Assembly (NCBI RefSeq): GCF_040954835.1 | Contig: NC_090706.1 | Location: 23,755,148-23,819,147 of the forward strand | Reading direction: 5' to 3' | DNA: 64,000 bases | DNA from: Lepisosteus oculatus | Taxonomy: Eukaryota; Chordata; Actinopteri; Semionotiformes; Lepisosteidae | Shown: positions 49,001 through 63,500 of the stretch, one piece after another | Layout of the letters: every line of letters begins with the position of its first letter | Position numbering within the stretch: the first letter of the stretch is position 1 | Position numbers and translations under genes: made by a program | The notes under the pieces: generated by a model | Database searches by the model: none | Told to the model about the DNA's origin: nothing | Seen by the model: only the letters and a program-made list of their open reading frames with translations

Positions 49001-49640
49001 TTTAAATATGTTAATTATCACATGAATATGCTACAAAACCATGAATGTCAGCCTAGAAATACTTGAAATTTGACTGGTTGTGTTGTGTTTGATCAAGATC
49101 AGACTTAAAATTAAATTTGTTACGTTCAAAAATCAAAAAGGGTTCAGGATTCCTCCCACACATTAATCATGTATCTCTCAGTAAATCCACTTGACCTTTC
49201 TTCAGTCCCTTTTATAAGGAACTACAAACTGTTTACTAGGATACACTTTTTGTATGCTGTTAATCTCAGAACAGCAGTAAAAACAAACTCAGGATACTGT
49301 GGGCAGAACTGAAAGCCATAGGTTAAAAAAAATGTGATTCTTGAGTATGAAACAATTTCCTTGTACAACTTCTGCAGAAGGGCAGCCAAAAATATCTTGA
49401 GGAGCTTCTTGATGTATATGGAATGTATAACTATGTATATAACTATACAGTCATGAGCACCTCACAATAATTGTTGTGCTTGACTTATACACGTAGGATA
49501 ACTTGTAAATATGAGATTGTATGATTGTATCCAGGATGGCGCATGTTTGTGATGTAAGTGCTGGAATACTTTTTCAGTTTCAGGACAGAGGAATTCAGCA
49601 ATAGGAAAAGAATTAGACAAAGACAGAGACAACAGCAAGA
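46070..49640. other. Intergenic between LINE remnant and JADE2 3' end
   Basis: No gene supported. It contains R2 repeat copies at 46391-46465 and about 46645-46700. The frames at 47994-48272 and 48442-48753 lack motifs and appear to be chance. Confidence 0.5.
46391..46465 (+). repeat. Interspersed repeat R2, forward copy
   Basis: CCACAAGCGAAACGTTGTAT followed by CTCTTTTCACCATGGAATAA matches the reverse complement of 21350-21425. A more diverged piece (CAGCATGAAATAAACCC) lies at about 46658-46674. Confidence 0.55.
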
Positions 49641-49649
49641 CCAAGACAC

Positions 49650-52600
49650 TTGTACACAGAAAGCACTGCTTTATTGACTGCGTTTGTCAACCACGCCAAA
49701 GATTGCTAAGAATATTACGCAACAGCCCACGCCCTCTGTGACAGGTGGGAACAGTGGTGGATGCAGCCATTTTAAGGCAACACAAACAGCATGCAGATAC
49801 AGTCACATAAAACACCTTCTTGTACATCATATTGCTTTAAAGATTGCTTAACATGGAAAATGTACAAAAAAGGAAAAAATAGGTTTCTGCACTAATGAAA
49901 AATACATTTTTTGTTTTTCCTACAAAGAAGATTCTAATACAAGAAAATAAATATCGCAAAAAAAGCCAAAAATAATTTAAAATAGCTCTTCTTTTTATAT
50001 ATCTTCAATATTTTTCTCTTTGCTATTAACAAATGGCACAACATTCTTTGAACAAAGAATACAGAAGGAAAAAACTCCTGTAACATTCATATTATCGAAT
50101 CAATAACTGATGTAGAGCAGTAATGTTTCAGGATTTGTACACAGCAACAAAAACGTGAACTTGCTTAAAGGACAAATAAGACATTCAGCAGGAAGCAGGA
50201 ATTAGTTGACAGAAAGGGGTTTTGTTTTACACAGAGCCAAGATCGATAAGCTTTTTAACAAAGCATTTCTTATTTTATCTGACTGCTTTCATGTTCCTAA
50301 GGTTGATTGTTTTTGTTGCAGACTGCTCTAAATATTTTTTAAAGTGAGTTGAGGACTGTAAAACTTCACAAAACTTCCAATGTCAGGATGCGAAATAATA
50401 TGGTGGCTGTATTTGAAGATGCTGCAGAGTGGCAATGTGTGTGTGCCTGCTACATAAAACCAAACGGTGTCATTATTTTCTGTTCTCCAAGAGTTTTTGT
50501 TGTCAGGATGATGAAAAACAACAAAGTGGCTCATCCTCATTTAGAGGAAATCTGTTCAGTGCTGCTTAAAGCTGATTTGTTTCAGCATGCAAATTAGGTG
50601 AGAGTAATTACGAACAAATACAAAGAGAGACAGCAATTTTTTGAACACCTACAATTATTGCCCTAGGTAATAGTGACATTCAAAAGTTTAACACACACAT
50701 TTCTGGGATTGTTGTTGTTGTTTTTTTCTTGGAAACTGCATATTTTAAAGTCTGGACCTAAAAATGGAATCATTACCTAAAGGAAAAAGGAAGATCAGAA
50801 ATTCAACTTTTATCTGGTGATTGTTCTTTAAAACTGTGACATTGTAGCAAAAATAAATGCTCTTTATCAAGATATTGTCTCTAGTAAAACAGTGATGGCT
50901 CCTCATTTTTGCAAGTAATCTTATAAGCCTAGGAATGTAGAACAAAGCGACACTGTCAATATTGCCAATTTTTAAAATCTTTTTCTAAGGTCCTGCAGTG
51001 CAGAATTGTCTGCCTGCCTTTAGACTCAATTTCCAAGGAATTAAAATAGACTCTCTGGAATCTGTTAGTTACAAGTTAGCTTATGAAATTAATTTTAATC
51101 TTTCTTGTTTGACTTGAGTAACATAATTCCCTATTTGTACTACACAGTTATCCAACACAAAAAAACAGGTCTTCAGTATTCATGCCCTTTTCATTAAAAA
51201 AAAATATTATGCTTGCTGCTGCTGTGAACGTTCCCAAATAGAAAATGCAAAAATGAGAGGAGCCACTTTTTTATTGGCAGTTTATTCAGTGTAATGCAGC
51301 AGCTATCTCACACCAACACTACCAGTGTAACTCTTCATTTCTTTTGCTTGAACACTGTAAAACCTTTAAGTGAGTGACATGATTTCCTTGAAGCAGTGTT
51401 TTCTCAGCACACGCCATAAAATGCTTTTTATTAAAGAAAAAATGTTACTCTGAATTGTGCTGTTCAACTGTTCAAATTCCTCTTTGTGTCAGGTGCACAA
51501 CAAGTCTGTGTTTAAACGGATATTCTCAACCAACAATACAGGGTGGTTAAGCTAATCTGCAGGAACTATTGTGCATACATTGTTTACTTTAGCTGCAAAA
51601 ACACTGGACAGCAATGGAACATTATGTACTAACAGTGCAATACAGCCCTCAAGTTCTAGACAGAATGAAAATAGAATGAATACAGAACATGTGGTTGTCA
51701 TTATTTGTCCTTTAAGTCTGTTTCTTTGATCCTCCTGTGCTAAAACGAATAAGGACTCAGGATGCAGAACACAGAAGCTAGAAGCAGTGGTTTGTGGGGT
51801 TTGTGTGGTAATTATACTTCAATTTTTTTATTTAACTGAAGTACACTGAAGCAAGCTCCGGTAAAGATGCAGTCGATCTAATTATAATTGAGCATTCTAT
51901 AATATTTACTGTAGCTAAAGCTTACAAAAAAAGCCTACAAAGCCTTTTACAGAAAACTGGTTGCTAGTACTGTACTATACATTATCATTGGTGCATACAA
52001 AAACCAGGAGTCAGTCTTTGACTACAGCCTCGAATCAATCCCTAACGGATCAGAGCAGCTAACACAGCAGAAGAAATCCTTTGAAATGTTGTTTAGCATT
52101 AAAGCACAACAACATCAGCAACAAAAAACAAATCAGAACAGTCCTCGATGTTACTGAAAAGCACTGTAAAAGGACATTCTTTCTTGGTTATTCCAATGAA
52201 ACGTATGGAACACATTCTGTAAAAAATTCTAAACATCCTTAGAATGCCATTCAGTTTCCTTAGCTTTTATAGCTGAGGCACCAGCAACACATCTTTCCCA
52301 ATTCTCCTACAACAGTAAACAGTACAGGAAGAATGCTGTTTACACACTGCTACCTATCATGTAGGATACAAGTGTTTGTAGTTGAACACTAGCTTTAAAT
52401 AACTGTAAAATAACTGAACAGTATTGAACATTGAACCAGGTTTACCTTTAATTGTCTTTGCAAGACGAAACAATAGCAGGTTGAAGATGGACTGCAGCTA
52501 GCTAGTTGGATTTCTTGTCCACAAATATATTGTTTCGGTAAGGTATATTTCACAACGCATGGCCTGCTCCAGAAGAGAAAGTAACCAAATGCTTTAATGA

Positions 52601-54533
52601 TTGTAACCATCTTCAGTCACAGTCTGAATAAAGTTCAAAACTCCCTAAAATTAAAATCCAGATTGCCACACAAAAAGGGTGTCACATCTGAACAGGGAGG
52701 AAAAAACCTTGTTAATACAATACAGTTTTCCAAGAGGAATTTCTGGTGCTTAGGCCATAAATTAAATTTACCTCTATTAGCAGAAGGGTCACACAGGTAG
52801 CAGCATTTGGCTATTTTGCCTGATACTGGAAATAAGCCATTTTGCTCTCTAAATCAAGTCTCCATAGCTAAACACCGTTGGTGAACCAGTGACGGATTGT
52901 AAGCCAGTGGTATTATGGTGAATGTCTGAGAATCTCCTCAAACACCCCGCCTGCAATTCAACTATAAATTATTTGTCAGTATCCACTAGCCTTGCATTAA
53001 TATCATATCCTTTCACCAAAAACATAAAATACGATGTGCCACATTTTCATACTGTTCTTTGGCATTTATAAAATAAAAAAACAGCTTCTTAAGTTACTGA
53101 GGAAAAAAAACTCAGCAGTAGTCAGGTTTCAAACAGTGTAGTCTTTCGATAACGCCACAGAATAAGTATACATATACATATGTATATATATATTGCTAAC
53201 CCCTGAGTAAATACTGTGGACCACTGTTATTAAATAGAAAATACAATGCTGTTAATTCATTTCAGAAAAACAAAACACAAAAACGTCAGCATTCTGGGCT
53301 AAGATGCTTACTATGTGATTGGTTATGCCAGAGACCATTCACATCTGCCAGAATAGGGCTCCATTCATTATAGGAGAGGGTATTAAAAAATTGTAAGGCC
53401 TAATAATTTATTTCTTTGCTCACAGTAGGGACAGTAGGTAAGCCAAAATGCCTAAAATGGGATTCAAATGAGTACATGTAAAAATACATGGTCTGAGCAC
53501 AAGAGCTCTGCTTAACATCGAGGTTAAAGTTTGTTGTGATATCAATTCTGGTAGTCTGAACAGAACATGTCCCTGCTTGGGGTGACTTGGCTGTATATAA
53601 TGGATTGATAGATTCAGAAGGTGCTAAGATGCTTTACTATACAGATTTCAATGCATTGTTTCATTTTCTCTCGAAATGTCTTTTCATGTTTAGCTTGTTT
53701 TACAATTTTTTAAGGGCATTAAAAAGGCACATGGTTGCAAAATCTAATGTTGTATTACACTCTCTTGTTTGCAATATTTAAAAGGACAACAGGGACCCTG
53801 ACAATGAAAAACTGTACTATGAATAGAGCCCTACAAGGCAGAGAAGAGTTGGAAAGGTTCTGTGAAGTGACCTGTCAGAACGCGGTGGCTGGTGAACAAG
53901 GACATTGGAAGATTTTAAAAAGGAGGACTTTGCTTGGTTGGAGGAGCTGAATTGACCCCCATTAACCAATTGTGCTTTATTAAACTCCCTTTAAAAAATA
54001 ATTCTCAGCATTCACTTCGTGTTAAGACATTCATTACAAAATGAAATACTCCAAATAAACTCCAACCAAACACATCTTAGGTTCAGGTTATGGGAGGCTT
54101 CCTCCTGAACCAGCTTTTAATGCCACGAAATATCTTGAGCCTGCACACGCAGTTAATACTGGCAATTACAGCCACTGGGAGGCTAAAAGACGTATACTTT
54201 AGTGGATACTTTAACTTCCCAGCGGATAACAGAAAAGTAACATGCGTATTCATCTGGATATTTTAGAAAACTTGAAGACTTTTTTGATGCAAAGCATTAT
54301 TTTTCACTAATGATGTGACTAATTGATTGGTAGCTCCATTTTGACAGGAAAAAGCTAGAAATAAACTAAAAAGGCAATCTGTAACTTGAAAAGATACGGA
54401 TTTGGTTTGGAAAAAAATCCATAAACAGACAATGAAACGAACAAAGAAAACAGCCATGGCAGTTGTTACTGGGATCAAATTTTGTTTCCACACTGTCAGG
54501 TTTAGTCGCTGTTGCTGTTTTGCTTGTCCTTCC
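49650..54533 (-). other. JADE2: Probable JADE2 3' UTR
   Basis: Follows the JADE2 stop codon (54536-54534). A minus-strand AATAAA is read at 49675-49670, about 4.9 kb downstream, and is the favoured end; several other TTTATT hexamers on the plus strand could be earlier ends. There is no coding signal and few recognisable repeats over the whole span, unlike the repeat-rich region to its left, which fits a long UTR. Confidence 0.45.
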
Positions 54534-57500
54534 TTAAGTGGCCAGCACACTTCTCCTAACCAGCTCCTCGCTTCCGGGATGAAGTTGACCGAGGTGAATC
54601 TTTCCCCCGCTGGAGTGAGTATCGGAGTCGCTCAGCTCAGCATCCGAATAATAGCCATCAGTCTCCGTGTCGAACAGTAAACTGTCCTTCCCTGCATCCT
54701 CTGTCTCCTTTCCCAGTTCCAGGCTCCCAGCTTTTGATTTGGACTTACCCTGTTTCGGCAATCGGAACCGGACAACAGCTTTGGGGCCGCTCCCCGCCTC
54801 AGGCACTTTGGCAGGACAGCTGGCCTCCTGGGTCAGCACCGGCTGGCTGGCCCAGGGCCCTCTCTCCTCTGAAATGTGGCAAGAGTCCATTTTGGAAATG
54901 GGAGGCTGAGGAGATCCTGTGCCAGGGTCCTGCTTGGTCTCACTGTTCCTCCTTGAGGGGTAGTGGTGATGTTGTTGGTGGAAAGCCTTGGAGAACTTGG
55001 ACTTCTCTGCTCTTTTCAAGATATTCCCGTTCTTCTCCTCCGACAGGCCCTGGTTCGCTTTGCTGTTCTTAGCTGCTGATACAGTGCTGGAGCAGGAGGA
55101 GGAGTTGTGGGTACTGCCATTGGTCTTGTGACTCTTAGCTCTGGGCTTGGCCCTGGACTTCCTCCCCAGCTGGGGTGTCTTCCAGGTGGACTTCATGGAG
55201 TGGTCCATCATGAGGCTGAGCAGGCTCTCCTCTCCCTGCAGCAACTGGTCTGACAGCAGGCTGCCCGTCTTCTCCTGGTGGGGCCCGTGCAACGACCACT
55301 GGCTCAGCATATCGTCTGCGGTGATCTGCACAGACTGCGCCAACCAGCTGTCGAAGAGAGTCCCGTCAATAGGGAACGTCTTGGGTAAATCTAAAACAAA
55401 GGGAAAACGTGAGCACAGCCTCAAGCCTGGAGCATCTTCCAGTGATTGTAATGCACTTCTGATGTTCAGAAAGAATTAACATTTACGTCTTGACTGACCC
55501 CCGCAGGTGGGATTTCTCTCCTTCCCCCTGCCGTGTAGCTCAAAGTCTTTTGGCAACATTTTGGCTTCACTGTTTGTTTCTTCTACCTCTTGAGCAGAAA
55601 ATCAAAATACACTAAAAACATTAAACAACGAGATGCATGTCAAAACCATCACACAGATTTATAGCTGTCATGAGAGTTTTCTATTTTTAATGCTGATGAT
55701 TTTTGATTCTAATAATTTCAGATACAAGACGTGCTGTAAATGGAAAACACTAAATTCACTGTACATTATGACAAGTAAATCCAATTTATTTTAGAAGTGA
55801 TCTGACATCTATATTTCTTTTCTCCCGGCATTCGGAAGTTGTTGAATGCTGGCAAAAGGCTACAGTACGAAGTGCCTTGATTTCTCTTGCACTGTCTCAG
55901 TCTCAAGTTAAATAGGGAACATGCAACAGACAGGCAGGCACAAGATCTGAGCCTGCTCTATCTGTTTTGATAAACTGCACTTTTATGATTGGCAATTCCC
56001 TTTTATGCACAAAATATTTCTGAAGAGTAAAGCTGGTGATAACTTCATTATCCACTTCAGTCCACACAAGGCACTGAGGATTTTTTTTATTCTTCAAAAA
56101 GCAATGTTCTGTTTTGAGTGCCCATGCTTACAAAAATGTTCAGGGAGATAATTTCACACACCCACACACACGCCAACAAGCAGATTTTAATATACAGCAC
56201 TTATTTCCTTTTTACTGGCAGTGCCACTGAAAAATTAAACTACAATTTTTTCATTTGACCATTTTGGGTATTACTATAGGTTATTATAATTATTATGTAC
56301 AGTCGTATCATTAACACAGCTCTCCAGCCAAGAGGTAAAATATAAGCAGAAAATTAAAGCTTGACTACTTCATGAGTCCAAGGTACCTAATGTGATTTAG
56401 AACCTGCTTGAGATGCTGTTTTAATAACAGTAATTAACAAATTCAGGAACAATCCCTATCTCCTCTGACCTAAAATAACACCAAAAAAGGGAAGGAATAA
56501 CCTTTATAAATTTCCTATCAGTGATACTGAGCGAACATAAAAAAGGTTTGTAATGGCTGAAAAGAGGGAAGGGGTTATGGGGGTTAAATGAAAATCTGTA
56601 CCTGATACTAAACTCTCATCACTGGCATATTAAATATGGAAACCTGACATACCTAAAAAAAACATCTGTCAAGGTACAGAAAGATCTGTGCCTGCGTTAA
56701 CAGACACGATGTTCCAAAGCCCTTGTGAGTCCAGTGCTCCTCGCGCTATTAAGAAGTATTCTGCTGTCGTCAGGCCTCATGGTGAGCTCTTTCCATGACG
56801 CAGCAGAACGCCTGCTTTTGGCAGACACAGCGGGTGTGCCGATGGGCACAGGCTGAGCTTCTCAACCTGCTCTCTGGTACTGCCTGCACAGCATATTTAT
56901 ATTTCTCAACGCAGTATGGGCAAATTCACACGACACATCAGGGTCTGGAATGTCATTCTTGGGGAACTGCCAAGTCGTCTCATTTTTGTTTGTGTAAACC
57001 GAACAGACTCTTGGATTGTTCTCAGGTATAGGCTGTAACCCTGACAACCCTAGTAGAGAGATCTGTGCAAACTGAATACCAGCTTAACAAGAAAAGACAA
57101 GTCTGAATCTGCATTTTTCCAATTCACCTGTAGTGACAGGAAAAAAACACTTGACACACAGTATTAACAGAATATTCTGGAGCTATTGTTATTACATCTG
57201 ATTGCACAGATGATGAAAAGAAAACAGAATAGTGTATGCAGTATATCATTCAACAACATCTGCATTCATACACTTGCTATTAAGAAGTCTAAATCTGGCT
57301 TTGACTAAACTTTTATATTAGAAAGACAATTTTGAGAAGAAAAGCTTCATAACAAATTCATATGTCTGAGAATGAAAATATATATTTTTTCTTTTTTCAA
57401 AGGTGCCTCCCTGTCTAATTGCTAATTGGTCTTGAAATTTCTGGCTCATAGCAACACTCTCCTAGGGTCAGAGTCTGTCAGGAGCTTTGACACTTAACTT

Positions 57501-60500
57501 TGCTCTGATATGATTAAAGTCAGAGAGTAGGGTAGAGTGGCATAACCTCTTTTCAGCCCTATCTAAAGAGATCTCCAAAAATGCCAATACTAAGCAATCA
57601 CCCAAAGTCATGTCAAAACGGACCACTCAATAAAAGGCCTTTAAAACAAACAGCTAGCTGAAAGGAGTCAGTTAGCTGCTATATACTGTATGTAAATCTT
57701 TCACACATACAGACACCATGTGTTAGGTCATCTTAGACTGGACTATTGTCTAGATCATTTATCTACTGGATTACTTATAAATTACTTATTGTCTACTCTC
57801 TGTCCCATTATCCTCAATATTATAAATAAATCCATGAGCACTGGCATTGTACCAACATTTCTCAAAACTGCTGCAATTACCCCCCTGCCAAAAAGGCCTA
57901 ACATGACTCTGGACAATCTAAACAATTTTTGCCCCATCTCCAACTTACCCTTTCTTGCAAAACATCTAGAATATGCTGTCACATTTCAGTTTCATAACCA
58001 TCTCATGCCAAATAACCTTTTCAACCCCCTCCAATCTGGCTTCTGTCAACTTCACAGAACAGAAACTGCCCTGGTCAAAGTTACTAACAACCTTCTAATA
58101 GCTTCTGATTCTGATTCTCTTTCGATACTCACCCTTCTTGATCTCAGTGCTTCTTTTGACACTGTTGACCATGATATCTTACTTTCTTGTCTTGAGACTG
58201 TGTTAGGAGTTTCTGACACTGTTCTCAGATGGTTGAAGTCTTACCTCACTGATCGCTGTCACTTTGTCTCTCTTAATGGGTATAGGTCTGAAATTGGTCT
58301 TGTTAAGTCTGGTGTTCCTCAGGGCACAAAACTGGGCCCCTTGCTTTTCAGCATTTACATGTTTCCACTTGGTCAGCTTTTAAGCTCGCACGGCCTCAGC
58401 TATCATTTCTATGCTGATGATTCTCAAAATCTACATCCATACCAAACCAGACACTGATGTGGCTGTCTCTATTATATCTAATTGCATCTCTGACATAAAA
58501 ACAAAATGTCCTTCATCTTAACTGTGACAAGACTGAAGTCATGCTTATTGGCATCCTCCAGCAATTTTGTAAAGCCAGTCCTGTAACCCTATCTGTAGAT
58601 GGCTCTGTACTTGAGCTTCAGTCTAAAATTGAAAAACCTTGGGGTGATATTCGATTCTGGCTTAACATTCGACCCACATGTGCAGTATATTGTCAAAACA
58701 TCTTTTTATCACCTCAGAAATATGCCCTATGCTATCACTTACTGTGGCTGAAAAGCTAATCAACACATTTGTGTTCTCCCGAACTGACTACTATAATGCT
58801 CTACTTGCTGGGGTATCTAAATCTACTCTGAACAAACTGCAGTATGTCCAAAATTCGGCAGCCAGAATCCTGAGTCCGGAGTCCTTGCATTAGATTCCTG
58901 TCAAGTTTCATATCTCACTCTGCATGGCTTGGCACCTCAGTACCCGTCTGAACTATTATCGCCCTACTTCCCACCTCGCAACCTTCGCTCTTCTAATTCT
59001 AGTCTCCTGTTCCCCAAGCCCGTCTACATTCTATGGGTGACAGGGCCTTCTTCTGTAATGCCCCAAAGTTCTGGAACTCCTCCCCAAGGATATCAGAGAG
59101 TCACCTTCTCTAAACTCCTTCAAATCCAGACTCAAAACCTTCTTTAGAAGAGCCTTTACTTAATTGGTTCCATTCTTTACCCCTCTGCTCCTACTACACT
59201 TAGTACCACCATCCACGGTCTCCTCTGTGTATTGGAATTGTGTTTTATCTTGTTTATTTTTTTTATTCATTGTTGTCATTCTGTAAAGCGCTTTGAGAAG
59301 CCAACTTTAAAGGCGCTATATAAAATAAAGTTTATTATTATTCTTATGAAATGTCTAAGGGATAAACAGGAACAGCAGAAATGATCAAGGCCTCTTAATA
59401 AACTAAAAACAGTTTTAAAAAACCACAATAAAAGAATAAAAACCAAGGACAAATGATACAAGTACCTACGTACCTAGGGGTCTCAGCAACGAACCATTCT
59501 CTGGTTTCCACTTCTCCTTTTTCTCTGGACTGCTTTTCCGACGCTCTTTCCCTCTCTCTTTTCCTTCATTCTGCCTGCCTTTGGCTCCTTTCAGAGCCTT
59601 CTCTGGACAAGAGAGATGGAGAGATAGAAAGACTTTCAAAGACCCTTACATTGAATCAGGTTTTCAAATCTTAGAAGGTTCCAAAGTTAATGGTTTTGAG
59701 ATGGGGCCAGGAAAGGTTACAGAACTGAATGCTATTTCTAGCAACAGGTATCTATGTTAAACATTTTGAAAATAAAACTTAAGCCACTTAAAGAGAGTCT
59801 TTGAAAGGTTAGACACAGTAGAGACAAGCTCTGTGTTATTATCATCTCTCTGCTGGTGCAGAATACTGCTTCCTAGGATCTTGCAGAAACATCTTATTGA
59901 TATGGAGCAGCACAGCAAAGCGTATGGGGTTTCCCAGGAGTAAAAGCCTGTGGGGATCTTATTGCTAAAATAACACTGTCAAATCTGAAGTTGCCATTAA
60001 TATATAAGGGGAATTATGGACTACACTTCAAATTTAATTAGCTGTAAGGGAACAATCGTTACAGGTAACACACTACTCTGTTCATAGTCAATGGATCTGA
60101 CCAGGTAAATTGAAAGAGTAGTAAACACTGTACAAAACAAATTAAACAGTGGAATACGAGGTTTCGTGGTTAATGCAGAGAGTTGTAAAACAATCCCAAT
60201 CCCAATAGTTCCCTCTGCAAGATGTTCTATCCTGTCTGGGGATTTCATCTTATGCTCTGTATAAACATAATGTTTCCTTTCATTGTGGGATGAATGAATG
60301 GCTTTTCCTCAGAAGTCACAGGTGGTGCTCCCATTGTCTACAGAACATGTAATAACATAAGCCCAGTTGATTTACTCGGACATGCTCTAAAAAAACACAT
60401 CCAAGTGTTGAGCCAGGCATTCCAATTCTACTGTGCATTTTAAGCACCGCTTCTTTATATTCCACTTTCCTGAGATGTCTGTAGCTGTTAAGAGTATAAA

Positions 60501-63500
60501 AACAAATTAAAGGAGTGAAAAGACTTAAGCAATTTTAGACTGAAGAAACAATCTTTTAATAAATTCAAAGTCTAAAATAGGTTACAGACTGAAGAACAGA
60601 CACCTTTCATAGGAATAGCTGTTGATTACAACAGTTTTTTCACAGTTCAGCTAGTGCTCTGAAGTGCACTGTTAAGTGAGCAAATGTGGGTTACCATGGC
60701 ACAGTGGTGGGGCTCAGGGAGTGGCTGTGTTCTGTGACTGTTACCAGAGAGAGCTCGACTCAGCCTTGTACTGAACAGTATCACCACACAGCCCCCAAGT
60801 TAGATATAGAAATACTTTGCATTGATGCAAAGACACATTAACTTCAGCCCTGGAATAAGATATCTCTTGAGGACAATCTCCCTTTCTATAAAAAAACATA
60901 GGGCTCTGTTATATGAAACATGCTATATAAAACGTTATATAAACATAATATATAAACATATAAATGTTATATTACATGTTATATAAACGTTATATTCATA
61001 TATTCTATATTACTACTGATTTTATAGTACTAATAGTACTACTACTAAACCAATTTTACTAATTAGAGTATGTGCTATCTGGTATTTTTTAATTTATAGT
61101 CAATATATGATATTTAAATTATTTCAGTTTTATAGTATGATTTTTGCTTTCAATAAACCTTTTCATTCAAATGTTATAAAACTTTGAAACATGCGGCATA
61201 TCATATTTAAAATCGCACTGCAAATTCATATCTAGATCAATGAAGATACAGGATAATGTTTTAAACAAAATGTGGGGTAATTAAAATAAGTTTTAAAAAT
61301 CCAGGATACAAATTTTAGAAAATGTTTTAAAAGCAGACGAGACCTGCCTAAAACTAACAACTATTGTACACTCCAAGCTGCAAAAATTTCACAAGGGGGA
61401 ATAATGACATGAACAAGACCTACAGGACTGAAGTTATGTTTCCAAAAATAACCATTGCTAATTACTTGGATTCATAAGGACTGTACTTAGAAAGAAATAA
61501 TCCTTTCCTTGTCACTTTAGTTTGCCATGCATGGTGAAGTCCTGAGATTCTGCACATCTCCTAAACAGCTCAATCCTGTGTGCTGTGTTAAGCAACCTGA
61601 ACTACCTGTCATGAAGAGAACATGCATTAATGAAAAAGATGCCCTGGATTCCTTTACTCTCTCTTTCTAAATCTAAGCACAACAGAGACATTTAATATCG
61701 CAGTTATTAGGGAAGAAAAAAAGCTTGTTTGATGAACTGTAGGTTTTCATCAGCATTTTTTTTTTTGCTTTTTAAAAACAGCTTCTGCCTTCCTATTCAA
61801 AAGTATTGCCTGGGGACTCATGTTTGAAGTACATGATTAATTTTCTTTCTGTCTTCGGTCTCTCTTCTCTGCCCAATGAGCTTCTTTGCCTATTAGCAAG
61901 GTGCTAGCACTCTTGAAATGACTTACAGCAAGCTCAAGTGCCAAGTCCCCCGCATATTCTCATATTCCCCTTCTTTGCCCTGACCTCTGATAAGAAGAAA
62001 AACGGAATGTGACAAAAGGGGAATGTAAAACAATGTTTTTGGACTTAAAAAAACAGCTGCTTCCACTATCATTTGGATCTTTATAAAAACACGTTTGGAT
62101 CAGTTTGGAATACAGGGAACAGCAAACATCTGTAATATGGGCTATATCACAGCACTGTCAATTTCAGAGCTATCATGAGAAAGTAATTAACATGCAAAAT
62201 CAAATTAATATATTTTAAGGGAAAAGCTTGAACACAATACAAATAACAGCATTGTGCTACAGGTACTCTGATTTGATCCAGCGATTTGGACAATGATGTT
62301 GTTTCACACTTTGCACAGAGTTCTCACTCTTCATTAAAAACAATTACTTCAAAGATCAGAAACTACAGGTACTATGAGGAGGAGGTGTACGATTAGCAGG
62401 AGTATTTATCAAATATTTAGCAGGAACATTTATAGAATACAATATTTGGGATTAATTTAAGAATCCACGAACCTATCTAGACCACTGACAGAATTTAAAG
62501 GATTTTAAGTTATTTTTTAAAATATCTTCAGAAGATCACTGGTGAGCTGTGAATGTTCAGGCCAGAATGAAGGGCCAGAAGAAGGCATAGGATCTGAAGT
62601 AAGAACTTTCCATTGTAAAAAACAAAAAAAAAATCTAATTTTCCACTATTGAAACACCTCAACTTCTTGTAGGATTCAGCCTTCCATAGCTTATTATGAG
62701 GCTGTCCTCCTCCAAGCATTAATTTGCAACTGTGAATAGATACAGGCATTTAGAGCTGCCTAACGAAGTCCTGCATACAGGAAAACTGCTGCTGCAGCAG
62801 CTCTGGGAAAGTGTCAGGAGCTCACAGCACAATGATGAACATTGCAATCAAAACTAACTTCAAATCTCAGCTCCATTTTACAGGCTGTCTGACCAATAAA
62901 TCTCTTTCCAGGAATTCACCTGTTTCAGCACTTTCTTCTCAAATATAATAACCAAATATACTTCTAAAATCTGTCACTCTGACCACGAAACAGATGCGCT
63001 GTGAATTGCTTTTAAAAGAGTGAGTGCTACCTGCAGCGTATTACTCTCAGAACTTGGGCAGCTCCTGTACATCAGAAGCCTGGCAACACACTGTGTTGCT
63101 GAATTGCATGTAACTTACTCCCTTATTGTGAACAATTTCACAGACGTAGATGCATTTTAATCCAGTTTCCTGTCTTGTACAGAAGAAAAGGGGGAGGAAA
63201 GCAACATATGAAACCCATATTTTCAGTTTGACTCGAATTTGGCTTTTGACGATGAGATCATCAGCAGACCCATCTCTGGAAAGAAAACAAGAATTTTCAT
63301 TTCAGCTTTTCGATGTAGCCTTTAGTTACCAGGTGTTAAAGGGACCTAGCAATTACCATAAAAAACATCAGTAAGTTAATGGGAACTATACTGAAAGGAA
63401 AGCTTTCATTTTTTTTCTTTGAGCTGTAGGAGTGATTTACTGCTCACTTACCTCCTGCTAAATCCTCTTCAATCAACTGGATCTGGAGGTGGAATATCTT

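Noticed and set aside
54402..55479. Plus-strand frames opposite the last JADE2 exon
   Set aside because: Shadows of the minus-strand coding exon, whose motifs, phase and stop all fit JADE2.
60905..61060. AT-rich block as a replication origin or matrix site
   Set aside because: Only base composition supports it; no specific motif is present.
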